A DNA stretch of 64,000 nucleotides from BOG-908 sp965198825 (GCA_965198825.1 CBDAQB010000003.1:1674001-1738000); one strand, 5' to 3'; shown: positions 17,562-26,700, counted from the first letter of the stretch. The notes: generated by a model not told the origin, from the sequence alone. Translations and numbers: made by a program.

Positions 17562-17797
17562 GAGACGCTAAGCACATAGAAATGTTCAGGTTTCCTCACA
17601 GGATTGCGAGAGGAGCCGACAAGTTCGTCAGACGACTAGCTGACATGGCAGCCGTCTTTGAAGCGACGCAGCCTCATTCCGATGATTTGACGAAAGGCTG
17701 TCCACGTGACCACTTGGGGCATCGTCAGTCGCTGCTCAGCAGGAAGCTGGCGGCCGGGAGTAGAGCGCGCTCTCCCTGCGTCCCTAGGACGCCACGG

Positions 17798-18022
17798 ATG
17801 CCGCAATATCGCCTTTACACCCTCGACCGCGAGCACAAGGTCAACAGTTCAAGTGACGGCGACTTTCGCTCCGACGACGAAGCGATGGCACATGCCTACG
17901 AGTTGGCGACGACTTGTCCCGGCGTGGAGGTTTGGTGCGGTAGGCGGATGGTTGCTCGTGTCCCAAACCTCGGTTCAAACAGCAACAGGCGCCCGCCTCT
18001 GAGAAGCCATAATGCACCCTGA
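17798..18022 (+). CDS. Small DUF6894-like hypothetical protein
   Basis: A 74-residue protein starting MPQYRLYTLDREHKV, then SDDEAMAHA and GVEVWCGRRMVARV. The layout M-P-x-Y-x-x-Y, an acidic DDEA helix and a final (I/V)EVW...R(R/L)V strand is that of a small family of unknown function common in Rhizobiales and related groups. AGGA lies 9 bases upstream of the ATG. The stop overlaps the start of the next small gene by 11 bases, so they are probably co-translated. Confidence 0.6.
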   Translation: MPQYRLYTLDREHKVNSSSDGDFRSDDEAMAHAYELATTCPGVEVWCGRRMVARVPNLGSNSNRRPPLRSHNAP

Positions 18023-18206
18023 GGTCGTCAACTACCGCGGCTACAGGCTCGGAGTTTATCCGCCCTTCGCCCAAGGCTTCTGGAGAGTTCTTGTTCACCG
18101 GGACCCAGCGTTGCCAGACATCTCCTTCTTTGGCGCGCGGGATAGTCGCGAAGCAGCTATCAAACGAGCAAAGGAGCGGATCGACTTGGCTCTCGACGGT
18201 GCATAA
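18012..18206 (+). CDS. Small conserved-looking hypothetical protein
   Basis: A 64-residue protein with NYRGYRLGVYPPFAQGFWRV, then LPDISFFGARDSREAAIKRAKERID. A short beta sheet (YRGYRL, WRVLVH) followed by a C-terminal helix is a common layout of small alphaproteobacterial proteins of unknown function. It overlaps the preceding gene by 11 bases, suggesting one transcript. Confidence 0.55.
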   Translation: MHPEVVNYRGYRLGVYPPFAQGFWRVLVHRDPALPDISFFGARDSREAAIKRAKERIDLALDGA

Positions 18207-18266
18207 AGCATCGATATTGGACAAACCGACTGCGACTTGGGTCGGCTTGACGGCGCCTGACATCCC

Positions 18267-18485
18267 CTACGGCGCTGCGCGCGCCCGCTCCGCCATCGCC
18301 AGCGTGCTAAGCCTGTCCGCGCTTACAAGGCGCCCATAAGGTCCCCATACCTCAAGGTGAGAATGCTTGCCGCAGATGCGGAACAGCGCGTGCATCTGGA
18401 CCTCGGCTTCGACGGCCGTTGCTGCTGTTCGTTCCAAGGGCATCGAGGACATTGCCCCCGTTGCGATGATCGTGAAGTTCGCCAT
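18267..18485 (-). CDS. Small hypothetical protein
   Basis: A 72-residue frame from ATG at 18485: MANFTIIATG, ERTAATAVEAEVQMHALF, HSHLEVWGPYGRLVSADRL. A strand, a helix starting in an alanine-rich stretch, and a final VW-G-RxVS-x-L segment suggest a small folded protein rather than chance. No ribosome-binding site is evident and no family is recognised. Confidence 0.4.
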   Translation of the reverse strand: MANFTIIATGAMSSMPLERTAATAVEAEVQMHALFRICGKHSHLEVWGPYGRLVSADRLSTLAMAERARAAP

Positions 18486-18534
18486 GGTGAGCATCAGGCG
18501 CCGTCACTCGGTTCGACGCAAACGACAGTCGTCT

Positions 18535-18780
18535 CTACGCGGCCACCTCTGCGACCTCCTTAAGCCACAATGACCACGTCAACCAGGAGGGAACCTTGGC
18601 CAACATCACCCCTGCCCGCCTGTTGCCCACTACGCTCCTGATGATCGTCTCAGGGATGCCGGCCTGTTCGGCTCTGGTGATAAACCAGCGCCTGAACGAG
18701 TGGATGTTAGTCAGAGCTCGACGCTGCACCTCGCGAGCATCATGCACCCCAACAACCTGCCGGCAGCGCCTAAGGGCCTT
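18535..18780 (-). pseudogene. Tyrosine recombinase (integrase) C-terminal fragment
   Basis: The minus-strand frame reads ALRRCRQVVGV, then NIHSFRRWFITRAEQAGIPETII and VVGNRRAGVML. The HSFRRWF segment is the box II H-x-x-R region of phage-type tyrosine integrases, and VVGNRRAGV corresponds to the following VVGHxRxG. The catalytic tyrosine segment that should follow is lost (out of frame or deleted) and a TAG precedes the fragment. It is a relic of the enzyme that could have used the tRNA-like fragments 5 kb away. Confidence 0.7.
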
Positions 18781-18907
18781 CTAGATCGCATTCTGCGTTG
18801 ACGACCCGGCTTCGGCTCCGGGCCAAGCTCAGCCATGACACAAGCCTCGCTACCCTGCCCCGCCGCGCGCCGCTTGCGTCGTTGTCATTCAGCAAGGGGA
18901 CAGTAAG

Positions 18908-19408
18908 GTGCTACTGGCAGCGTTTCGCTCGGAGAGTGCCGCCCCTTCATTCATCCGGAACCGGGTTGCCCGTGAGACAGAAATCATGGTGGACGAAAGC
19001 ACGGCCTGGAACGACCTCCACGCGCGCTACGTCGTTAAGACCATCAATCACCAGCTCGCTCATAGCGACAACGGCGCTTGCGCGAACGGAGCGGAAAGCT
19101 TCTTCAGCCGCATGCGCCGCGCCGAGATTGGTCATCACCACCACATTGCTGGCGTTTATCCTAGCCGAAGCGCCCAAGAGAGTGCATGGCGTGAAGATTA
19201 CCGCCGTGCACCGAACGGCTCACAGGTTTCCGGTGTCGTTGCTCTGGCCCTAAAGGCCGATCCAAGCGTGGATACTTGCGGGTTTGCAGAGAGTAATTTG
19301 ACCTCTTTCAAGCTGACGTTAGCGGCGAACTATCTAGCAAAGCGTCTTAAAAGAACGGATGCTGGCGGTTACCAACACGTTGCCTTTGTCATCGGTCAAC
19401 TGGACTAA
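18908..19408 (+). pseudogene. IS1595-family (ISXO2-like) transposase, C-terminal fragment
   Basis: The frame contains IMVDESTAWNDLHARY, INHQLAHSDNGACANGAESFFSRMRRAEIGHHHHIAG and SAWREDYRR. This is the well-conserved C-terminal third of ISXO2-type DDE transposases. The N-terminal zinc ribbon and first catalytic residues are absent, and after about residue 118 the frame runs on into sequence unlike the family. It is a dead remnant. Confidence 0.75.
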
Positions 19409-20150
19409 GTGGACGCATCGCGCAGTGGCTAGGATGACGGCATTGTCCAACCCGCCGTGTTGTTGGATGGCTGTCAAAGCACGTTGGCTCATTGTAGCGG
19501 TGCCGCTCGCAACACCTTTAATCCGTCCATCCATGCGGCGTCTTTGTCAATGCTGGCGTCGTCTTCGTCCACCAAGCCCCCCGCGCCATCCTCGACCTCC
19601 CGTGGCCATGACATATATCAGGCCCGACGCTGAACCTAAGCCGTCCGTAACTCCCTGACGTGCTCGACCACCTGGCTCGCGACGTGACGATCCAACGAGC
19701 CCCTCTGCCGCGTGCGTGGCGGACTTACCGTGCCCGGTTCAAGTCGGTTTCGGAAGTTCTGTGGGCCTCCAGGCCGCGCGGACACCACTGCCCAGTGGTT
19801 GAAAGGTAGCAAGGCGCCGCCCTTCCAAGACACTCAAGGGGCGATCCATAATCGTCTGGATACACCTCAGTGGCACAAGGATGCCGCCTTCATCGACGCC
19901 GCCTTGCGGGAGCTGCGAGTTGCAGGTGACGCCGGGGCGAGGGCGGCGAGACGGCCGATGAAGATGCGGCCGTCGCGATTTAAGAGGACAGCGTCGACGT
20001 TGGGGTAGTAGGAAAGGTTGCTCAAGGGGTGTTTTTCGCCAGAAGAAGCGGGCGAGTCTTTTTGACTAAGAACCGCTCGCCTCGATACTGCGCGGCTGAC
20101 CGGTCGCGGTGGCGAAAACAGCGCTCGCCCAGCCACCAGCCGGCCGGGCT
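19409..20150. other. Stretch with no convincing gene
   Basis: It contains the short response-regulator relic listed below and otherwise only short frames. A 66-codon minus-strand frame near 19334-19534 has a GGLD segment reminiscent of ribosomal protein L28 but is not convincing. No repeats or RNA genes recognised. Confidence 0.4.
19636..19701 (-). pseudogene. Response-regulator C-terminal relic
   Basis: The last 17 codons read RHVASQVVEHVRELRTA, matching the C-terminal helix YVMSQVVKHIRELRAAA of the receiver at 17181-17561. Upstream sequence is unrelated, so only the end of a second receiver gene remains. Confidence 0.5.
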
Positions 20151-20645
20151 TTACGGGATGTGAAGCGCCTCCGTGCCGATCCAGGTGATGACGAGCTTGG
20201 TCGCCGCGGTGCCGGACACAACCGAGCCGTTCACGTCGTAACCAATCGCCCAGTGGTATTTGGTGGAGGCGGCGGTGACGGAGCCGTCGACCAGCCCCGA
20301 GTTATAGCTGTAGGCGCCTTCGATGGTCATTTGCGGCGGCAGGCCACCGCTGGTCAGCGGCGCGAAGAAGAGGGTGATGGTCTCGCTCGCGGTATTGTAG
20401 GCCTGCGTGCCGGAGGAGGTGACGCGGCGCTGGAGGATGTAGGTGCCGGCGGCATTGCCTGCGGCGTTCTGTATGGAGCCGCCCTCATATTGCCAGAGTC
20501 CGCCGCCGTCGGCGTCGGCGTCGTTGCTGAGGGTCGAACGGACCAGCGAGAGGGTTGCCGAGCCGGCGAAGGCGCTGGCGGAAAAGAGGCCCAGCGTGTC
20601 AGCAATGATAATCCGCACTCTCATTACATCGGATTGGCCCAACAT
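20151..20645 (-). CDS. Probable secreted hypothetical protein
   Basis: The 164-residue frame contains a signal-like start (MRVRIIIADTLGLF then ASAFAG, probably from the ATG at codon 8). The rest is a serine/threonine/glycine-rich beta-type sequence (YILQRRVTSSG, ITLFFAPLTSGGLPP, TKYHWAIGYDVNGS, TKLVITWIG). This looks like an extracellular or phage-structural beta-sandwich, but no family is recognised. It lies 20 bases downstream of the truncated PD-(D/E)XK gene and may have replaced that gene's 3' end. Confidence 0.55.
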   Translation of the reverse strand: MLGQSDVMRVRIIIADTLGLFSASAFAGSATLSLVRSTLSNDADADGGGLWQYEGGSIQNAAGNAAGTYILQRRVTSSGTQAYNTASETITLFFAPLTSGGLPPQMTIEGAYSYNSGLVDGSVTAASTKYHWAIGYDVNGSVVSGTAATKLVITWIGTEALHIP

Positions 20646-20665
20646 GCGCCTTTCAACAATCCCAA

Positions 20666-21388
20666 TTAGCTCGGCGAGCGAAGTTCCGCCCCCGCAGGTT
20701 CGATCAAAACCGATGAAAGAATGCCAATCACCCCTTGTGGCGGGTCAGCCTCGTCACTTGAAAGATAGTGACTGCGTTCGCGCGTGGACGAGGCCTTCGC
20801 TTCAATGCGGAGGTTCCCAATAGAGAAGTCATACCTCTCAAACGGATCGGCATGCCAGGCGGAGGCGGCCAGATGCGCGTCCCTGGCGGCGGCTAGAACC
20901 AGAAGTTCGCCAACAAGACCCGTTACTGCCTTACGGGGTCGACGTTTCAACTTCACGAATAGCGCAACCAACTCATCGATCGAGGCTGTAAGGGAAGTCA
21001 TAGATGGGCACGCGCCAAGAATACCAATAAGCAAGTCTATTACGTGGGCAAAGTAAGTTTCGACGCTGCGCTCGCGAGATAAACACAAAATCGCTGTCAA
21101 CGACTCCTCGCGCTCAACCTCCCCTGGCGATGCAATGCGGCATGGTACGCCGAAGCGCGCTTCTATTCCGGCAAGGCGCAGAGGAACGGTTCGCGCCGCG
21201 CTTGAAGTTCGAACGAGGAGTGCCGCGGCTCCGGATGATTCACGGGCTGCATAGTAGGCTGTCTTGCCAGGCAACTGAATAACATGAAAGCTCCCAACTC
21301 CGCCTGGAACTGTCAGCCTGGCGAGCAGCGTTAAGAAACTAGCAGTCACATCTCCTCGCGCTGACCAGCTTGCAACTGGACAAGCCAT
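20666..21388 (-). pseudogene. Truncated PD-(D/E)XK nuclease-like protein (DUF4420-like)
   Basis: The 240-residue protein has an N-terminal alpha/beta part, a helix VTGLVGELLVLAAARDAH, then WHADPFERYDFSIGNLRIEAKASSTRERSHY. The D (RYDFS) and E-x-K (IEAK) spacing is that of a PD-(D/E)XK active site, and the flanking pattern (GELLxL, RYDF, RIExKxS, then a Y/H-S-x-x strand) fits DUF4420. It stops soon after the active site (ILSSVLIEPAG), about 80-90 residues short of the length I remember, so it is probably truncated. DUF4420 proteins accompany Z1/AIPR-type restriction genes; none is left here. Confidence 0.65.
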
Positions 21389-22023
21389 GCTCGCGCCAAT
21401 GGTGGCGGGATGTAAATGGCAATTAGTGGAACCGCTGGCAGGAAAACGGGTCCATTTCGTACACGTGTCAAGTCATAGCGATGCAACTGGATCAGGCGGC
21501 AAGGTCGACACCTGGGCGGTGTTGTCCCGCGCTATATGACGCCCACAGCGGTATGGCGGTCGACCCCGGGCGCTCCAAGGCTTACGTCAAGGTCGAGAGG
21601 CCTTTCGGCGGCGCGGGCTTGTTGCTGAAAGGCGAGATGCTCCCCCTGGCGGTAGAGGCCGACCCGATCTGCATCAGCCGCCGCTTGGCGACGAGCCGCC
21701 CGGGTCGCCCAAGCCCCAATGCCGTCGAGGTAGGAGGTCATTACACAACGGTATGAAGCAATCCTCAATTGGAACTTACGTGATGCCGCCGTCCAAAAAT
21801 GTCCTAATCTGATTAAAAAACTGAGTGGGCAACTTCAAGATTAGCGCCCGCTTGGTTCGATATGTTAGCTTCGTCAACAGCCTCGATGCGGGTGCGAGAG
21901 AGAAACAACGCCTTAAAGTCGCTCACAGCACGTTAAGTCGGGTTGCATTACGTCAGCGATCGTCGGATCAGACTAGACTTGCCAACGCGCGGCTTGTAAG
22001 TTTATTTAAGGAAAAGGGGCATC
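21389..22023. other. Stretch with no convincing gene
   Basis: Short frames on both strands (for example 21481-21756 plus and 21532-21768 minus) lack ribosome-binding sites and motifs. The last 200 bases become AT-richer and probably carry the promoter of the CBS-HEPN gene that starts at 22024. Confidence 0.45.
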
Positions 22024-23124
22024 ATGGCAGTTCCGGAACTCGACGAGATTGCTCAAAAGCTCAAAAGTAAGACACCAGTATTGCCTGTTACCGTTCGAAC
22101 CTTCCTGTCGTGGTTCGGCGCTCAGCGACGGGGCGCCTACGTAGTCGAGAGGATTAGGGCGCAACTTGATGATGCTGGGATAGTGACCTACCCCGATTTC
22201 GAGGAAACGTGGGTTGACGACCCAATTGGTTTTCTTCTTTTGGGAACTGCCGAGGCCGATAATGCCCAGATAATTGAGGATGAATCTGCAATGCCAATAG
22301 AGGATGGGATTGCAGATGCGAATGCCCCCAGTTCAGAGAACATCCTGAAGACAAGAGCCGACCCACTTTATCGTGTCAGTAAACTCAAAGCGTCCAACCG
22401 GCCGGTCACAAGTGTAAGCCCGGATCAGACGCTTTCTTTCATTGTTGCAACTATGATGGTTACTGGCTACTCCCAACTTCCGGTCATGTCGGACGAAAGA
22501 AACGTTAGAGGCTTTGTAAGTTGGAAGTCTATTGGTAAAAGGATGGCGCTCGACGTTCAGGTGAAATTTGCAAGAGATTGCATGGAGCCTTACGAGCCTT
22601 TTTTTGAAGTCAGGTCTGATTCTTCTCTCTTTGAAGCCATTCCCGTTATCATGAGAAATGACTTTGTTTTAGTTCGCGGCAAAGAAAACAAGATTACGGG
22701 AATTATCACTCCTACGGACTTAGCTGAACAATTTCGTGATCTCACTCAGCACTTTCTCGTGTTAAACGAGATTGAAAACATCCTCAGAGATCTCATTCGT
22801 TCGAGTTTTTCGATCGAAACCATCGCGGGTGTCTGCGAAGCGAACGGCAGCCGCCCTGGGCGGTCTCTACAAGCAGTAGAAGAAATGGGCTTCGGAGAAT
22901 ACATACTACTATTGGATCATCCTGAACGGTGGGCGACTGTCGGACTCAAAATTGACCGCAACTTCTTTTGCACTCAGCTGCATCGAGTTCGGGCACTTAG
23001 GAACAATACGATGCACTTCGGTCCCGAAGGCCCCTCAGATGACGAGTTGTCTTTCCTCCATGATTTTACGAAGTTCCTTGCCGAGATTAGGAACATACAA
23101 TCTTCAGGAAGGCGAACAAGTTAA
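22024..23124 (+). CDS. CBS-pair protein with C-terminal HEPN-like domain
   Basis: The 366-residue protein has three parts. Residues 1-85 are a conserved-looking small domain (VTVRTFLSWFGAQRRGAYVVERI, TYPDFEETWVDDPI). Residues about 110-235 are two CBS motifs (SVSPDQTLSFIVATMMVTGYSQLPVM and RSDSSLFEAIPVIM, then TGIITPTDLAEQF). Residues about 240-355 are an alpha-helical domain with RNNTMH near 326-331, matching the R-x4-6-H motif of HEPN ribonucleases. CBS pairs bind adenosine nucleotides, so this could be a nucleotide-gated RNase effector. It is intact, monocistronic and clearly lower in GC than its surroundings, which suggests transfer. The RNase role is inference. Confidence 0.7.
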   Translation: MAVPELDEIAQKLKSKTPVLPVTVRTFLSWFGAQRRGAYVVERIRAQLDDAGIVTYPDFEETWVDDPIGFLLLGTAEADNAQIIEDESAMPIEDGIADANAPSSENILKTRADPLYRVSKLKASNRPVTSVSPDQTLSFIVATMMVTGYSQLPVMSDERNVRGFVSWKSIGKRMALDVQVKFARDCMEPYEPFFEVRSDSSLFEAIPVIMRNDFVLVRGKENKITGIITPTDLAEQFRDLTQHFLVLNEIENILRDLIRSSFSIETIAGVCEANGSRPGRSLQAVEEMGFGEYILLLDHPERWATVGLKIDRNFFCTQLHRVRALRNNTMHFGPEGPSDDELSFLHDFTKFLAEIRNIQSSGRRTS

Positions 23125-23556
23125 CGTTGTGTGGATACATTGAAAAGAACGTGGGCTACCATGTCCGTTTCCTAGGCCCCGCGGCTGCTCCGCAAATATC
23201 CGTTTTAAGCACAATGCCGCCGATACTAAGCATGGCGTTGCGTCAGCATCGAGTCGTTCGTGCCTCACCGACGCAAACCTGTATAGTGCATTTGGCTCAA
23301 TGTGCACTATGACGCACTTCCAACGGGAGAGCTTTAGTTTTGCTGGTTTTTGAGGTGATAACGACCGGATCTGGTCGAAGGCAGAACGGCAGCTTTGTAT
23401 CGTTCGGCTGCGGCAAGCAATTTTCAGCCTAGGCAATTTGATCTTAGCGGCGCCGACCTAGCGTCGCCTTTGCAAATCCAAAGATTGGATACCGCGCTGC
23501 AAACACCTGACATAGATAGAGGCCACGAATAGCTGCTTTTACACGCTAGCCGAGCC
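23125..23556. other. Stretch with no convincing gene
   Basis: It lies between the ends of the CBS-HEPN gene and the TPR regulator (convergent). I see no gene, RNA or clear terminator hairpin with a U-tract. Confidence 0.5.
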
Positions 23557-25479
23557 TCACTCCGGGAAATCGAGGCTGTTGACTAAGGCTGCAAAACCGG
23601 GCTCGCCTCGAATGGGATCGAGCAGCGGATCCGTTTTGATGAGAGTGAGGCCAGAGTCCTTGAGCTCCTTGGCTTTTACCAGCCACCGAATGGCTTGATC
23701 TGGCCTACCCCACTGAGCATTAATCACCGCATAGACGTAGGCGAGGCTGTCACCCATCGTTTGATGGAGCCTGTCGAAGGCTTTGACGGCTGCGCCGTGG
23801 CGTCCCACCGCGTGGTCGACGATCGCCCGGCATTCCAGCAATTCCCAGTCGCTTCCGCCTTCGCACAACGCCTGGGCACGTTCGGGATGCCCCATGGCGA
23901 CGAAGGCGGAAGCGCGCTCCAGTTGCAGATCGGGGAGATCTGGTGTCCCTACCGCGGCAGCGTGCTGATAAGCGCTGAACGCCCCGTCGAAGTCGCGCGT
24001 GATGCGCAAAATCCAACCGAGTTCGAGCCACGCATCCTCGTGTAAGGGATCGAGGGCGACCGCACGTCGGGCTGCGCTTAGCGCCTCGCCGGTATGACCG
24101 ACGTAGACTGCGATGACGCCGAACAGGAGGTTGATCGGTGCGTCGCTTGGCGTGAGTTGCTCCGCTTCGCGGGCTTCACTCCAGGCATCTCGGAAATTGA
24201 GGTAGCCATTAGCAAGAACCGTCGCCCTGGCGATATGTGTCGACCCGTGGTCCGGTGCCAGTTCGACGGCGCGGTCGGCGGCAGCCAATGCATCCTGATA
24301 CAACGGCGATGGAAGGTCCGATGCGTCGCCGATCCCGGCGATGAAAGTCAGCGCCAAGGCTTTGCCCACATAGGCGAAGGCGTAGCCAGGATCGAGTGAG
24401 ATGGCTGCATTAAAGTTCGCCAGCGCCGCTCGATAGCTTTGCAATGCGGGATGCCTGTTTTCCTCGAGGCCGTGCAGAAAAGCGTCAATGGCGTCGCCGT
24501 TGGTCGAGGCGCCCCGGACCAAGCTGGACGCTTGGTTGCCGGCGAGCGTCACCTGCAGGGCGTTGGTCACGGCATCGGCGATGCTCGTTTCCATTCTCCG
24601 CATGTCCTGCAGTTCGGTATCGAACGACCGGGACCAAAGCTTAAACCCAGTGTGGGCGTCGGTCAGCCGTGCTTCGATGCGCAGGTGATCGCCCTGCCGG
24701 CGCAAGCTGCCTTCAAGGATGGCGGAAACGTTGAGTATCTTTGCGATATCCAGGATCGTCGCAGATCTGCCTTTGAAGAAGAATGCGGAGGTTCGGGCGG
24801 TAACCTGTATCGCGCCCACCTGGCTCAAGGATGCGATCAGTTCCTCGGATAAGCCATCCGACAGATACTCCTGCTTGGGATCGCCGCTCATGTTGGAGAA
24901 CGCCAGTACGGCGACCGAGTGGGGCGGTGGGTTGAAGGCTTGGCCGCTGACGCCCTCCAGGGACAGGCGCGCAGGCCAGACCGTTTTCCAGGCCACCGTC
25001 GCCGCTGCGAGGAGCGCCGCCATAGCCATCGCCCCCAAGACCGGCCAACGATGGGCCACCAGAGCCGCGGCCTGGGCGACAACTGCTTTCGCCCCTTGCG
25101 CTCCAGGCGGCTCGGCCAGGCCGGCCCCACCCGCGGAGACTGCCGGCGGCGCGTCATCGACAAACTGATACCCCCGGTGCGGTACCGTGATGATCAGCTC
25201 CGCGCCGCCATGCGCCGCCAGGACCCGGCGGAGCGTGGACATCTGCACCGACAGGTTATTCTCGCCCACCACCACGCCGCGCCACACGTGCCCCACGATC
25301 TCATCCCGCGACACCACCCGCTCCCGGCAGGCGACGAGATATTCAAGGATGTCGAAGGCTCGGGCGTGTAGTGCCACCGCCTGCCCGTCCACCAGAAGGA
25401 CGCGCCGTGTCACATCCATCCTAAAACGGCCGAACGCGAAGGCGGCAACGTCATGCAAATGGCATATCCCGTCTGGCAC
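23557..25479 (-). CDS. Membrane-bound winged-helix regulator with TolB-like and TPR domains
   Basis: The 640-residue protein starts with an OmpR/CadC-type winged helix (LHARAFDILEYLVACRERVVSRDEI and VPHRGYQFV, residues about 15-110). A single membrane segment lies near 145-165 (rich in A/L/W). A periplasmic TolB/FlgO-like domain follows (VAVLAFSNMSGDPKQEYLSDGLSEELI and SAILEGSLRR), and the C-terminus is helical TPR repeats (AFAYVGKALALTF, AWLELGWILRITRDFDGAFSAY). This is the CadC-like one-component arrangement common in alphaproteobacteria and predicts a sensor that binds DNA directly. The start is probably GTG at 25479. It is divergent from the UrcA gene, a possible target. Confidence 0.8.
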   Translation of the reverse strand: MPDGICHLHDVAAFAFGRFRMDVTRRVLLVDGQAVALHARAFDILEYLVACRERVVSRDEIVGHVWRGVVVGENNLSVQMSTLRRVLAAHGGAELIITVPHRGYQFVDDAPPAVSAGGAGLAEPPGAQGAKAVVAQAAALVAHRWPVLGAMAMAALLAAATVAWKTVWPARLSLEGVSGQAFNPPPHSVAVLAFSNMSGDPKQEYLSDGLSEELIASLSQVGAIQVTARTSAFFFKGRSATILDIAKILNVSAILEGSLRRQGDHLRIEARLTDAHTGFKLWSRSFDTELQDMRRMETSIADAVTNALQVTLAGNQASSLVRGASTNGDAIDAFLHGLEENRHPALQSYRAALANFNAAISLDPGYAFAYVGKALALTFIAGIGDASDLPSPLYQDALAAADRAVELAPDHGSTHIARATVLANGYLNFRDAWSEAREAEQLTPSDAPINLLFGVIAVYVGHTGEALSAARRAVALDPLHEDAWLELGWILRITRDFDGAFSAYQHAAAVGTPDLPDLQLERASAFVAMGHPERAQALCEGGSDWELLECRAIVDHAVGRHGAAVKAFDRLHQTMGDSLAYVYAVINAQWGRPDQAIRWLVKAKELKDSGLTLIKTDPLLDPIRGEPGFAALVNSLDFPE

Positions 25480-25724
25480 AGCGCGACCGTTCTACCCGAG
25501 GCGCGTTCCGATTGCACCAAAATCGAAAGGAATAAACCGTTGATCGCGCTGCATTTAGGCAAATTTAGCCGCAGCTAGCCCCGATTGACTTCCAGCCTCC
25601 CGAACCTCGGTCCTATCGCTGTCCCCGCCACAGGCAGCATGCGCAGCGACCGGCGGAGCCCGCCCAGACTGCCGGCCGCATCAAGGGCAGAACGCCGATC
25701 GACCGGCCGATTAGGGGTCACATC

Positions 25725-26072
25725 ATGTTCGCTTATTCACGCCTGCTATTCACCTTGTCGCTTGGTCTATGCGCCGCCGCCGCCTGTCTACCAGGCGCCG
25801 CCAGGGCGGCGGACTCCTCTGAACTGATTGCAACGGTGAACGCCGACGATCTCGATCTGACCACCTCCGCCGGCGTCGCCATGCTGCGTCACCGCGTGGC
25901 CTTGGCCGCCCGGAACGTCTGCGCATGGGCCGATCCCGTCAAGAGGATGGAGTACGACGCCTTTGCCGATTGCGTGCTCGCTGCGGCCCGCAAGGCCGAG
26001 CCGCAAACACTGGCGATGGTGGCGCAAGCCGGAAAACCAGCGGAGCTCGCCGCCACCACCGCCCACCAGTAG
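25725..26072 (+). CDS. UrcA-family secreted protein
   Basis: The 115-residue protein has a signal peptide (hydrophobic LLFTLSLGLCAAAACL, cleavage near ARAAD) followed by NADDLDLTTSAGVAMLRHRVALAARNVC, the typical UrcA core. A second cysteine (FADCVLAA) probably pairs with the first. UrcA proteins are small exported proteins of unknown function in Sphingomonadales, Caulobacterales and relatives. An AGGGG stretch precedes the ATG. It is followed 77 bases later by another secreted protein gene on the same strand. Confidence 0.8.
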   Translation: MFAYSRLLFTLSLGLCAAAACLPGAARAADSSELIATVNADDLDLTTSAGVAMLRHRVALAARNVCAWADPVKRMEYDAFADCVLAAARKAEPQTLAMVAQAGKPAELAATTAHQ

Positions 26073-26149
26073 CTGCCCGACCCGCGTTTGATCCTTCGGA
26101 ACATCGTCCGCGAAGGGAACGCTCCTGCGGGACATCATAGGAGAGCAAA

Positions 26150-26683
26150 ATGAAATATCTCACCCTCGCCGCTCTGGCCATCACCACACTCGCCGCCGCA
26201 TCGCAACGTGCCGAAGCCTGCAATCCCATGCTGAACCCGAACTACGGCAAGCACGTAGCCCCCAGTGCACTTCCCGTCTCCATGCTGGCGGCAAATGCCC
26301 CTGCCGTTTACTACGGCGCCACCATCGTCGGCCTCTGGCACGATGTGCACACCGCCAGCGACGGGACCCTCTTTCTCGAGGGGTACGACACCTGGAACAG
26401 CGACGGCACCGAGAACGAGCTAGGCAACCTTCCTCCAGCCGGCGGCAATCTCTGCGTGGGCGCGTGGCATCAGAACGGCAGGATCGTCAACCTTACCAGC
26501 CACGTCGCCTGGGTCTACGACCTGAACAACAACTACATCGGCCCGCTGCTCTTCACCGAGCAGAACATCGTCTCGGGCAATGGTTTTAAATACACCGGCA
26601 CTTTCGACGCCAAATTCTTCGACACCAACGGCAACGTGCTGCATGAAATCACCGGAACAACCACAGCCGATCGCCTTCGCTAG
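26150..26683 (+). CDS. Secreted hypothetical protein, lipocalin-like beta protein
   Basis: The 177-residue protein starts with a signal peptide (MKYLTLAALAITTLAAASQRAEA, cleavage before CNP). The mature part is beta-rich: TIVGLWHDVHTA, FLEGYDTWNSDGTENEL, NLCVGAWHQ, HVAWVYDLNNNYIGPLLFTEQNIV and YTGTFDAKFFDTNGNV. The order IVGLWH / D-W-SDGTE / C-GxW / D-GN-x-G is one I recall from lipocalin-like hypothetical proteins of soil bacteria. GGAGAGCAAA before the ATG is a good ribosome-binding site. Function unknown. Confidence 0.75.
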   Translation: MKYLTLAALAITTLAAASQRAEACNPMLNPNYGKHVAPSALPVSMLAANAPAVYYGATIVGLWHDVHTASDGTLFLEGYDTWNSDGTENELGNLPPAGGNLCVGAWHQNGRIVNLTSHVAWVYDLNNNYIGPLLFTEQNIVSGNGFKYTGTFDAKFFDTNGNVLHEITGTTTADRLR

Positions 26684-26700
26684 TCCCAGTCACCGCCTAT

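Noticed and set aside
19334..19534. Minus-strand frame resembling ribosomal protein L28 (SQRALTAIQQHGGLD)
   Set aside because: Only about 10 residues match the L28 pattern, and the zinc/RNA-binding start of L28 is absent; likely chance.
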